64,000 nt of DNA from Saprospiraceae bacterium (GTDB lineage Bacteria; Bacteroidota; Bacteroidia; Chitinophagales; Saprospiraceae), in assembly GCA_027488935.1 (NCBI GenBank), contig JAIYAP010000014.1, positions 93,019-157,018 on the forward strand, given 5' to 3'. This document shows positions 25,316 through 33,292 of this stretch, in pieces. A program made the position numbers and the translations under genes. How positions within the stretch are numbered: the stretch's first letter is position 1; each line of letters opens with the position of its first letter. The notes under the pieces are model-generated. The model was not told the DNA's origin. It ran no database searches and was given only the letters and a program-made list of their open reading frames with translations.

Positions 25316-27277
25316 TTAATCAAAACTCCGCGCCTGCTTGATGTAAATTTTACGGGTATTTTTATCCAATTTAAACTCAATATCCATGGCAAAATCGAAA
25401 AACACCTCGTTGATCGCTTTGTATCCATTGGCCGTGTAAAAATGCCTTTTTATCGCATCCAGGTACACTGCAAGTAATTGAATTTCTGCGTCTTGCAGCA
25501 GCGGTTGATAGGCATTCAGCGGAGAATGGGCCAAATAATCTACCGCAATTTTATTCATACCGGTTACATGAATTGAATATTTAATTAAAAACTGCTCCGG
25601 CATTTCATCTTTTTCGGGCGAAACAACACTGGCCTCGCCTTTTTGGGCATTAATGGTAAAAGCCGGGTAAGACTTGCGGTATAAATCCTTGGTAATCGCT
25701 ACTCCATTCACTTCTTCGGTTCCAAAGGCCCGGTGTACCAAAACCCCCATCGCAAGGTTTTTTTGATCAATTTTAGCATTTACCCGTTCCTCAAAAGCCC
25801 TGGGCGACCATAAACTGGCCCAAACCTTTTTGATGGCCTTTTCAACCGATTTTTCCGGATTTACCAGACTGCCTGTTTTGGAGGTGTACAATCCGGCACC
25901 CGAAAACCCGGGAATATCCTCTGCATTGGTGGAAGAACGGAACCTGAATTCGGTATAGGCGGGGTAAGACTTTAGTTTTTGAACGACCGTTTGCAAAAAA
26001 ACAGGATCCAGTGGTTTGGCCAGGATACTGTCTTGAAGGGCTTTTAAATGGGTGAATAATAAAGTCCTGTTTTGGGAAATACTATCCGATTGTAAGATCA
26101 AATCAATTTGTGGCTGCAGGGCATGCCGGTCGATATGGGCCTTGTAATAATAAAACGGAATGGCAAACGCGGCTTCCGGAATTGGAATTTTAGTGCCATT
26201 AGGCAGCATAATCTTTTCCAATTCACCAAAGTTGGCCGCTTTCCCGCCCACTATATCAACGTCGAACATGTTAATCCGCTTTATATCCAGCAACCCCTTT
26301 TTCTTGGTATTACAACGCAGTATTTGGCCGGGTTCTCCATTTTTTTGCAGCCAATAAGCATTTGCTTCTTCGAGACTTGCCTCTTTCAGGTAAAAACTAT
26401 CCTGTTTGACCTCAAAACAAACCAGTTTTCCTACAAATTTTTGAAGATTGGGATCGTTCCAGGCGCGTTTATCGGCACAATTGGGCGTTTTTCTGTTTTG
26501 CGATAAAACGTTGATATGCGAAAGCGGCGTTTGAAATTCGGTGGTTAAAACACCCTGACAAAAAGGCAAATCGTTGGGCAAAAAATCGGTAAAAATGATG
26601 TCTTTGGTGGTGAAATTGTGGTGCTCGAAATCGGATTTTCCCACTTTTTGAAAATAGCCATACGACTTGGCGCAAACCATCGGCTGGTAGCGCAAATCCC
26701 CAAATATTCGATCTACCGAAATAATACGGGCCGGGTCAATTCCAGCCAGCCTTTCCTGGATACTACCATTCGAAAGGATATATAATTTATCCTTAAAATA
26801 AGCATATTGCGCTACCTCGCCCAGTAAAAGTTTGATTTGCGCAGCCGAAATCTGATCATCTACAAAAAATTCGAGGGTATAAATATCCGAAGCATGATAA
26901 TAATTCAGGTTGGCAAGCAAGTAATTCCTTCCTGGTAACGCGCTGTATTCCAGCGTATTGAACGTGCCTAGCCCCCTGGAATACCCTAAATAATCGGCGC
27001 AAAAATTATAATGATAGGGGTATTTGCGCGAATTCATAAAAAACAACTTTTGCCGATTTAAATCATACACTACCTTGATGGCATCTACTTCCGAGAATTT
27101 ATTCGACAGGGGCAAACCTTTTAATACATCAAAATCCGACTGGTTCGTCAGCATACTCAAATAATCTTCTTCGCCTCGGACAGCGGTCGGAAGATTTTGT
27201 TTTTGGGGTGGTTGCCAACATGCACCCAAAAAGCAAAGGGATAAATAAAGGAGGAGGTAGGGAAATGGCTTTTGCAT
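25316..27277 (-). CDS. PEP-synthase-like lipoprotein with rearranged domains
   Basis: 653 residues. The start at ATG 27275-27277 gives a lipoprotein signal (LLLYLSLCFLGAC). A mobile phosphohistidine-like segment with TPLSHINVLS (His254) comes first, then a PPDK/PEP-synthase ATP-grasp domain from ~340 with VGGKAANFGELEK and the substrate loop RSSTNAEDIPGFSGAG (~442). In ordinary PEP synthase the order is ATP-grasp, then the phosphohistidine domain, then the PEP-binding barrel. Here the first two are swapped and the barrel is absent. That, plus the export signal, suggests a non-metabolic or regulatory role (inferred). It may use ATP to phosphorylate His254, but this is not shown. The N-terminal ~200 residues are unassigned. 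Confidence 0.75.
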   Translation of the reverse strand: MQKPFPYLLLYLSLCFLGACWQPPQKQNLPTAVRGEEDYLSMLTNQSDFDVLKGLPLSNKFSEVDAIKVVYDLNRQKLFFMNSRKYPYHYNFCADYLGYSRGLGTFNTLEYSALPGRNYLLANLNYYHASDIYTLEFFVDDQISAAQIKLLLGEVAQYAYFKDKLYILSNGSIQERLAGIDPARIISVDRIFGDLRYQPMVCAKSYGYFQKVGKSDFEHHNFTTKDIIFTDFLPNDLPFCQGVLTTEFQTPLSHINVLSQNRKTPNCADKRAWNDPNLQKFVGKLVCFEVKQDSFYLKEASLEEANAYWLQKNGEPGQILRCNTKKKGLLDIKRINMFDVDIVGGKAANFGELEKIMLPNGTKIPIPEAAFAIPFYYYKAHIDRHALQPQIDLILQSDSISQNRTLLFTHLKALQDSILAKPLDPVFLQTVVQKLKSYPAYTEFRFRSSTNAEDIPGFSGAGLYTSKTGSLVNPEKSVEKAIKKVWASLWSPRAFEERVNAKIDQKNLAMGVLVHRAFGTEEVNGVAITKDLYRKSYPAFTINAQKGEASVVSPEKDEMPEQFLIKYSIHVTGMNKIAVDYLAHSPLNAYQPLLQDAEIQLLAVYLDAIKRHFYTANGYKAINEVFFDFAMDIEFKLDKNTRKIYIKQARSFD

Positions 27278-27320
27278 CAATTGGAGATTTATATCTGTTC
27301 CTAATTCCATATAACTTAAA

Positions 27321-27357
27321 ATGGCTGTCTCGGGTTAAACATACCCAAGACAGCCAT
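27321..27357 (-). terminator. Terminator of the GH3 gene
   Basis: A 10-bp perfect stem, ATGGCTGTCT (27321-27330) and AGACAGCCAT (27348-27357), with inner CGGGT/ACCC pairing, sits just after the stop codon (27370) of the minus-strand beta-glucosidase gene. On the minus strand the flank is TTTTAAG, a modest T-run. Confidence 0.65.
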
Positions 27358-27369
27358 CTACTGAATAAA

Positions 27370-29625
27370 CTATTTCAATTCAAAACCGGCACTTTTCACA
27401 TCCCGCGCATTGCCCCCCACAAAAACGGTGAACTTGCCCGGATCTGCCTTGCGTTTGCTATTTTGATTCCAGTAAGACAAATCAGCGGCCGTTAATTTGA
27501 ACGTTACGGTTTTAGTTGCGCCTGCAGCCAGGTTTACCTTCTCAAAACCCTTCAGTTCCTGCACCGGACGTGCAATATCAGCGGCCACATCGTTGAGGTA
27601 CAATTGTACCACTTCATCGCCCGCTACACCACCCGTGTTGGTCACATCCACCGATACCTCGAGGGTTTCGGTCAGGCTGATTTGCGATTTGCTCAAGCGA
27701 ATATCCGAATAAGCAAATTTGGTATAACTCAAGCCAAATCCAAACGGATAGGCAGGGGTGCTCGGCAAATCCAGGTAGCCGCTGGTCCACATGGTACCAA
27801 AGTTTTCCTGGGGCCGACCCGTTTTCAAATGGTTGTAGTACAAAGGAATTTGGCCCGTGCTGCGCGGAAAAGTAACCGGCAGTTTGCCACCTGGGTTCAC
27901 CTTGCCCGTCAGTACGTCCGAAAGTGCATTGCCTGCCTCAAAACCAGGCTGCCATGCCACCAGGATCGCAGGCACATTGTCGTTGGCCCATTGGAAGGTC
28001 ATCGGACGGCTGTTAAACAGTACCATCACGGTCGGTTTATTGTTCCGGCTGGTTACGCGCAAAATCTGCTCCTGGTTATCGCGCAGGTTTAAATCACTCA
28101 CACAACGGCTTTCTCCGCAATTGAGTCCCTCTTCCCCCACACAGGCAATCACCAAATCGGCCTCGCGTGCTGCCTGAATGGCCACACTTAGGTCCTTTTC
28201 GGTGCAGGTGGCATCGAGGCAGATTTCTTGTACCGACACCGAAAAGCCCAAGGCTTCCAACTGTGGTTTGAGCGCCATCGCAGGGGTCACCACTTTGGTC
28301 GAATCGTAGTAGCGCATGCCCAGCCCCAGGGTCCAGAAACTCATATAGTCTTTATTGGTATGGCTATCCGCATATGGACCAATAATCAAAATGCGTTTGA
28401 AGGGGCTTTTTTCGGTTAAGGGCAAAATGCCGCCTTCATTTTTGAGCAATACCATACTTTTTGCTGCGGCCTCCCGCGAAAACTGCCGGTATTCAGGCTT
28501 TTCCAAGGTTTCGGCCCGACGTTTTGGGTCCAGGCGCACAAAAGGATTGTCAAATAAGCCCAACTGAAATTTAAAACGTAATACCCGGCGAACAGCTTCA
28601 TCAATTTGAGCCTTGGTCACCCGTCCTTTGTCTAACGCATTTTTTAACCCTTTTTGAAAGGTGGAGCCCGCCATATCCATATCGCTGCCCGCATTCAGGC
28701 ATTTTGCTGCGGCATCGGTTTCGTCGGCTGCAGCGCCGTGTACGATGGTTTCGCCGAAAGAATTCCAGTCGCTTACCACCATACCGCTCCAGCCCCATTC
28801 GCCGCGCAAAATGTCGGAAACCAGGTAATTATTCATACTGGCCGGCACGCCATTTAAGGTATTGAATGCGTTCATAAAGGTGGCGCTGCCCGCTTTAGCC
28901 GCCGCTTCAAATGGCGGCAACACCATTTCGCGCAGGCGTTGATCGCTCATATCGACCGTGTTATAATCGCGGCCACCTTCCGTAAAGCCATATCCGGCAT
29001 AGTGTTTTACACAAGCCGCCACGGCAGTTGGACTGCTCAGGTCCGAGCCTTGAAAGCCTTTTACCCGGGCTGCGGCCACTTTACTGCCCAAATAAGGGTC
29101 TTCACCAGCGCCTTCCATCACGCGGCCCCAACGTGGGTCGCGCGAAACATCCACCATGGGCGCAAAAGCCCAGTCTTGTCCGTCGGCTGCTGCTTCTGTT
29201 GCAGCAATCCGTTCAATTTGCTCAATCATACCCAAGTCCCAACTGGCAGCCTGCGCCAACGGAATCGGGAAAATCGTTTTGTAGCCATGAATAACATCAA
29301 ACCCAAACACCAGCGGAATGCCCAAGCGGGTTTCCTTCACGGCCACCCGTTGCATGATGATTTTATTTTCAAAATTGGTGTTGCTAAGCACACTCCCCAC
29401 CTGTCCACTGCGGATTTGGCTCATTAAATCGTCTTTCGCAACGGCAGTACCCGTACTAATATCGCCTGCCCGCTGCTGTAATTGCCCGATTTTTTCGTCA
29501 AGGGTCATTTTGGCAAGCAGTTCGTTTACCTTTCGGTCAATATCTTTTACCGAAGTTTGTTGTGCGGCCGCCTGCACACACGCGAGGCAGGTTAGGGCGA
29601 ACAAAAGAAATCCTGTTTTTTTCAT
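27370..29625 (-). CDS. bglX: Periplasmic GH3 beta-glucosidase
   Basis: The product hydrolyses beta-linked glucosides to release glucose. 751 residues from ATG 29623-29625, with a signal peptide (MKKTGFLLFALTCLACVQAAAQ). The GH3 nucleophile is visible in GWSGMVVSDWNS (Asp286), with the upstream substrate motif GEDPYLGS and VKHYAGYGF. A C-terminal GH3 domain and a fibronectin-III-like tail (SVDVTNTGGVAGDEVVQLYL) follow, as in BglX. A -7 box (29647-29654) directly before the ATG supports this start over the longer frame from 29784. The gene is unlinked to other sugar genes here. Confidence 0.93.
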   Translation of the reverse strand: MKKTGFLLFALTCLACVQAAAQQTSVKDIDRKVNELLAKMTLDEKIGQLQQRAGDISTGTAVAKDDLMSQIRSGQVGSVLSNTNFENKIIMQRVAVKETRLGIPLVFGFDVIHGYKTIFPIPLAQAASWDLGMIEQIERIAATEAAADGQDWAFAPMVDVSRDPRWGRVMEGAGEDPYLGSKVAAARVKGFQGSDLSSPTAVAACVKHYAGYGFTEGGRDYNTVDMSDQRLREMVLPPFEAAAKAGSATFMNAFNTLNGVPASMNNYLVSDILRGEWGWSGMVVSDWNSFGETIVHGAAADETDAAAKCLNAGSDMDMAGSTFQKGLKNALDKGRVTKAQIDEAVRRVLRFKFQLGLFDNPFVRLDPKRRAETLEKPEYRQFSREAAAKSMVLLKNEGGILPLTEKSPFKRILIIGPYADSHTNKDYMSFWTLGLGMRYYDSTKVVTPAMALKPQLEALGFSVSVQEICLDATCTEKDLSVAIQAAREADLVIACVGEEGLNCGESRCVSDLNLRDNQEQILRVTSRNNKPTVMVLFNSRPMTFQWANDNVPAILVAWQPGFEAGNALSDVLTGKVNPGGKLPVTFPRSTGQIPLYYNHLKTGRPQENFGTMWTSGYLDLPSTPAYPFGFGLSYTKFAYSDIRLSKSQISLTETLEVSVDVTNTGGVAGDEVVQLYLNDVAADIARPVQELKGFEKVNLAAGATKTVTFKLTAADLSYWNQNSKRKADPGKFTVFVGGNARDVKSAGFELK

Positions 29626-29646
29626 AATTCCATTCATTATTTTAAG

Positions 29647-29654
29647 CAAATGTA
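29647..29654 (-). promoter_or_regulatory. -7 box for bglX
   Basis: Minus-strand TACATTTG matches TAnnTTTG, 22 bases upstream of the ATG at 29625. It overlaps the alternative longer reading frame and so decides the start. Confidence 0.6.
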
Positions 29655-29857
29655 AACTACTAATGCTAATCTGAAAGCAGATTATCGGTAGGAATATTGG
29701 CTTATTGTAAAAAATACAATAAATCCTGCGTTCAATCTGGTTTTTTACCCACAAATCGGCTGTTTGTGTCGATTGGGCAATCAATTTTTTAGGCTTTTTG
29801 TCCCAAATCCCGTACTTTTACCTAAGATAAGGAGCAACTATCCGCTTCTTCACGGAT

Positions 29858-30187
29858 ATGGACAACGCAGCATTACAACAGACTACCCAACTAATTAAAG
29901 GCGATTTTGAACTGAGCAGCGCGCCGGAATCGGAAGCCGCCTTGTTGGACATGTTGGCAGAGCGCATCGATCAGATGTTGGCAACCCAACCCGAATACCT
30001 CATGAGTATGTTGTACCGCATGGATGTGCTGGAGCATAAAATTAACCGGGTGATGCATCCCGCTGCGCCCGAACCCGCACCAATGGGCCTTGCGCGCTTG
30101 GTCCTGGAGCGGCAGTTGCAACGGGTAGAAACCAAGCGCAACATCAAACCCGCGCCCCTGGATGATTGGGAAGAATGGACGCTTTAA
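29858..30187 (+). CDS. Small hypothetical protein, Bacteroidota type
   Basis: 109 residues, helical, with no signal peptide. It contains a hydrophobic-patterned segment LLDMLAERIDQMLATQPEYLMSMLYRMDVLEHKINRVMHP and a basic tail. No family recognised. It is followed directly by a 13-bp direct repeat (30191-30218) and by the promoter of the acyl-CoA dehydrogenase. Confidence 0.55.
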   Translation: MDNAALQQTTQLIKGDFELSSAPESEAALLDMLAERIDQMLATQPEYLMSMLYRMDVLEHKINRVMHPAAPEPAPMGLARLVLERQLQRVETKRNIKPAPLDDWEEWTL

Positions 30188-30190
30188 CGA

Positions 30191-30218
30191 CATTTGTCCA
30201 AACGTCATTTGTCCAAAC
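30191..30218. repeat. Short direct repeat
   Basis: CATTTGTCCAAAC occurs twice, at 30191-30203 and 30206-30218, with a 15-base period, just after the stop codon. A possible operator or slippage product. Confidence 0.5.
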
Positions 30219-30305
30219 AGGTATTTTACGCCTGTGTGGCAAATTAAATTCGGTCAAAATAAGCAAATTGGATTTATGCAAAACCGAGTTGGCAAAAACT
30301 TTGTT

Positions 30306-30313
30306 TACTTTTG
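30306..30313 (+). promoter_or_regulatory. -7 box for the acyl-CoA dehydrogenase
   Basis: TACTTTTG matches TAnnTTTG and lies 35 bases before the ATG at 30349. The upstream TTG (30289-30291) is 14 bases away, shorter than usual. Confidence 0.5.
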
Positions 30314-30348
30314 CACCAAAATTATCCTAACCAATATTTCGGCAAAAT

Positions 30349-31569
30349 ATGCAATCGAACGGCATTGATTCGTTAATTAAACCCCGTACTGCACGGGAGG
30401 ACCGCTACCAGCACCACGACTATTACCTGGTAGACGGGCTGCTTTCTCCCGAACACCTGCTCGCCCGCGATGCGGTGCGCGATTGGGTAAAAGCGGAAGT
30501 GAGCCCCATCATTGAGGCTTATGCCGACAAAGCAGAATGCCCCACGCATTTGTTCAAAGGTTTGGCCGAAATCGGCGCTTTTGGACCGTCTTTACCAGCA
30601 GAATACGGCTGCGGCGGCATGGACGAAATCGCGTATGGCGTAATCATGCAAGAACTGGAACGCGGCGACTCGGGCATCCGCTCGATGGCTTCGGTGCAAG
30701 GTTCGCTGGTGATGTACCCCATTTACAAATTCGGCTCGGAAGAACAAAAACGCAAATACCTGCCCAAATTGGCAAAAGGCGAACTGATTGGCTGCTTCGG
30801 TCTGACCGAACCCGACCACGGCTCTAACCCCAGCGGCATGGTAACCAATGTAAAAGACGATGGCGACCATTACATCCTGAATGGCGCTAAAATGTGGATT
30901 ACCAACAGCCCGCTGGCAGATATCGCGGTGGTTTGGGCCAAACGCGAAGATGGTAAAGTAATCGGTTTAATTGTTGAAAAAGGCATGCCTGGCTTCTCGG
31001 CACCCGAAATTCACGGTAAATGGTCGCTCCGCGCCAGCATCACCGGCGAATTGGTGTTTGAAGATGTACGTGTTCCTAAATCCAATGTGCTACCCGGTGT
31101 AGTGGGCATGCGCGGACCGCTTACCTGCCTCACCAAAGCGCGTTACGGTATTGCCTGGGGCGCCATTGGTGCGGCCCTGGATTGTTATGACGCAGCCTTG
31201 CGTTATTCCAAGGAGCGTATTCAATTCGGCAAACCGATCGGTGCTTTCCAATTAACGCAGAAGAAATTGGCCGAAATGATTACCGAAATCACCAAGGCAC
31301 AATTGCTCGCCTGGCGCTTGGGTACCCTGGCCAATGAAGGCAAAATGACCTCGGCACAGGTATCTATGGCCAAACGTAACAACGTACACATGGCGTTGGA
31401 GATCGCACGCGAATCCCGCCAGATACACGGTGGCATGGGCATTACCAACGAATACCCTTGCATGCGCCACATGATGAACCTGGAAACGGTGTTGACCTAC
31501 GAAGGCACCCACGATATACACTTGCTCATTACCGGCCATGATATTACCGGACTGGAAGCATTTGGATAA
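30349..31569 (+). CDS. Glutaryl-CoA dehydrogenase-like acyl-CoA dehydrogenase
   Basis: The enzyme oxidises glutaryl-CoA to crotonyl-CoA and CO2 in lysine and tryptophan breakdown, using FAD. 406 residues, normal family length. The acyl-CoA dehydrogenase signatures are present: CFGLTEPDHGSNPSGM, NGAKMWITNSPLADI, the FAD-binding QIHGGMGITNEYP and the catalytic base Glu in TYEGTHDIHLL (Glu385). The pattern RSMASVQGSLVMYPI before the middle domain is typical of the GCDH subgroup (assignment to substrate is by motif and is moderately sure; isovaleryl-like alternatives are less likely). A terminator follows at 31598. Confidence 0.85.
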   Translation: MQSNGIDSLIKPRTAREDRYQHHDYYLVDGLLSPEHLLARDAVRDWVKAEVSPIIEAYADKAECPTHLFKGLAEIGAFGPSLPAEYGCGGMDEIAYGVIMQELERGDSGIRSMASVQGSLVMYPIYKFGSEEQKRKYLPKLAKGELIGCFGLTEPDHGSNPSGMVTNVKDDGDHYILNGAKMWITNSPLADIAVVWAKREDGKVIGLIVEKGMPGFSAPEIHGKWSLRASITGELVFEDVRVPKSNVLPGVVGMRGPLTCLTKARYGIAWGAIGAALDCYDAALRYSKERIQFGKPIGAFQLTQKKLAEMITEITKAQLLAWRLGTLANEGKMTSAQVSMAKRNNVHMALEIARESRQIHGGMGITNEYPCMRHMMNLETVLTYEGTHDIHLLITGHDITGLEAFG

Positions 31570-31597
31570 GATAACGCAATAAGTCTAATGTGAATTT

Positions 31598-31635
31598 AAA
31601 CGGCTTGCAAGCAGAAGGGGGCTTGCGAGCCGTTT
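31598..31635 (+). terminator. Terminator after the acyl-CoA dehydrogenase
   Basis: A 15-bp stem with one mismatch, AAACGGCTTGCAAGC (31598-31612) against GCTTGCGAGCCGTTT (31621-31635). It lies 28 bases after the stop codon and ends in TTT. The remaining AT-rich sequence to 31871 holds no other recognised element. Confidence 0.65.
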
Positions 31636-31871
31636 ATCGGTACAAGGCTAAAACAAATGTCATTACGGCGCTGTTTCGTGTTAAAATCTGCGGTTTTATC
31701 TAAAACGGGACATGATTTGCGCGTTTTTGACGTTTAAGTATAAATTTTTGCACTGAGAAAACTTTTAAGGGCTATTAGAACTAGATCCATGCGCTTCCGA
31801 GGCATAGATTTTGTGTGGTGGCCTTTCACAATCCTGATCAAAACAATTACCGTACTATGTCTGCTGAATGT

Positions 31872-33029
31872 ATGTTTAAGTGGGTCCTAATCATCCTGTG
31901 CGTACCCGTATTTGGGTTCGGACAAACGAAAGAAGCGCCCATTTTGTTCAATAACCCTTCGTTTGAAGGATTTCCCAAAGCGGGTCAAACACCGGCAGGC
32001 TGGTATGATTGTGGCCCTCCCGGCGAAAGTGCTCCGGATATTCAGCCCGGCAGCTTTGATGTTACACGGCCAGCGAGCAACGGCAATTCATACCTCGGTT
32101 TGGTGGTGCGGGAAACCGATACCTGGGAATCGGTCGCACAACGCATCAGTCGGCCCCTGGAAATAAATCAATGCTATGAATTTAGCATGGATTTGTGCCG
32201 ATCCGAAATTTACGTTAGCCCGCTGGCTAAAAGCGCAACCCCTGGTCCTAGAAACTTTGTTGCCCCTTGTAAAATTCGCATCTGGGGCGGCATGGGCTAT
32301 TGCGACAAAGCGGAGTTGTTGTACGAAAGTTCCCTCATTACCCATACCCGCTGGATATCCTATAATGCACGTGTTAGTCCTAAAAAGGGCAGTTATACGT
32401 TCATCTTGATTGAGGCGTATTATAAAACGCCGATTTTGTTTCCTGAAAACGGCAATATCCTGCTGGACAACTTGTCCCCAATTAAAAAAGTGGTTTGCGG
32501 ACCGGATAAAATGCCCGATCCTAAACCAAAGTTGGCGGTAAAAGGGCCAGCCACCGCCAAGCCAACCACTGCCAAGCCTACCACCGCAACGCCAAAGCCG
32601 GAAACCGGTGTCAAAAAACCTGTTGCACAATCTACCACAAATGAAAAGATTGAGCGCAGCAACATGAAAAAAGGCAAGGTGTTCCGGCTCGAAAAGGTAT
32701 ATTTTGATGCCAATAAATACGAGGTAAAACCCGAAAGCGAAACCGAATTGACCGCCTTGTTCAAGTTCCTGAACGATAATCCGGATGTCATGGTAGAAGT
32801 GGGCGGCCACACCAACAATAAAATGTGGCCCAATGAAGAATTTGCCAACGAACTTTCTACCAACCGCGCCAAAGCGGTAGCCGATTGGCTGATTGAAAAA
32901 GGCATCGCCACCGAACGGGTACAATATAAAGGCTATGGCTGGAAATACCCGATCGAACCGAACTCGACAGAAGCCGGGAAAAAGAAAAACCAGCGGGTGG
33001 AAGTGAAGATTTTGACGATCAACGGGTAA
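31872..33029 (+). CDS. OmpA-domain outer-membrane protein
   Basis: 385 residues from ATG 31872, which starts a signal peptide (FKWVLIILCVPVFGFGQ). Residues ~20-225 look like a carbohydrate-binding or jelly-roll module (NPSFEGFPKAGQTPAGWYDC). A Pro/Thr/Lys-rich linker with PTTAKPTTATPKPE follows (~235-262). The C-terminal ~100 residues are an OmpA-like peptidoglycan-binding domain (VYFDANKYEVKP, LSTNRAKAVADWLIEKGI, KKKNQRVEVKI). It should tie the outer membrane to peptidoglycan. A second ATG at 31857 is possible. Terminator hairpin at 33115. Confidence 0.85.
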   Translation: MFKWVLIILCVPVFGFGQTKEAPILFNNPSFEGFPKAGQTPAGWYDCGPPGESAPDIQPGSFDVTRPASNGNSYLGLVVRETDTWESVAQRISRPLEINQCYEFSMDLCRSEIYVSPLAKSATPGPRNFVAPCKIRIWGGMGYCDKAELLYESSLITHTRWISYNARVSPKKGSYTFILIEAYYKTPILFPENGNILLDNLSPIKKVVCGPDKMPDPKPKLAVKGPATAKPTTAKPTTATPKPETGVKKPVAQSTTNEKIERSNMKKGKVFRLEKVYFDANKYEVKPESETELTALFKFLNDNPDVMVEVGGHTNNKMWPNEEFANELSTNRAKAVADWLIEKGIATERVQYKGYGWKYPIEPNSTEAGKKKNQRVEVKILTING

Positions 33030-33058
33030 GGAGGGTGGATTTCTCCGAAAAAGGGGAT

Positions 33059-33090
33059 ATACCACGGATTACGCGGATTTGCACAGATTG
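33059..33090 (+). repeat. CACGGATT-family repeat, copy 1
   Basis: This contains ACCACGGATTACGCGGATT followed by TGCACAGATTG. Matching elements occur at 50963-50993, 51011-51041, 52738-52769 and, inverted, at 52790-52820. Confidence 0.7.
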
Positions 33091-33114
33091 TTATTAGCGC
33101 GGTGCATTGGAAAG

Positions 33115-33151
33115 AAAAGCGACAAAGACATTTGATGTTTTTGTCGCTTTT
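33115..33151 (+). terminator. Terminator after the OmpA protein
   Basis: A 17-bp near-perfect stem with one G-U pair runs from AAAAGCGACAAAGACAT (33115-33131) to ATGTTTTTGTCGCTTTT (33135-33151), with a TTG loop, followed by TCATTT. It is the strongest hairpin between 33030 and 33290. Confidence 0.7.
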
Positions 33152-33174
33152 TCATTTCCTAGGTGTTAAAAACA

Positions 33175-33292
33175 GGTCCGCAGGACCGAAACCGCTCGCG
33201 CCAGGTTCTACCTGGTGCGGCCCATCGGTCGGGTTCATACCCGACGTACGGGCGGGTCGCGCATCGTAGGGGCGGGTCGCGACCCGCCCCTA
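33175..33292. repeat. Compensated-hairpin repeat, copy 2, ending in a 26-bp palindrome
   Basis: Small hairpins CCAGGTTCTACCTGG and CGGGTTCATACCCG follow in the same order as at 14843, ending at 33267-33292 in a perfect 26-bp palindrome whose half reads TAGGGGCGGGTCG. The palindrome runs into the stop codon of the P-type ATPase gene (33290-33292, minus strand) and may serve as its terminator. Copies differ in stem sequence but keep base pairing. Confidence 0.65.
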
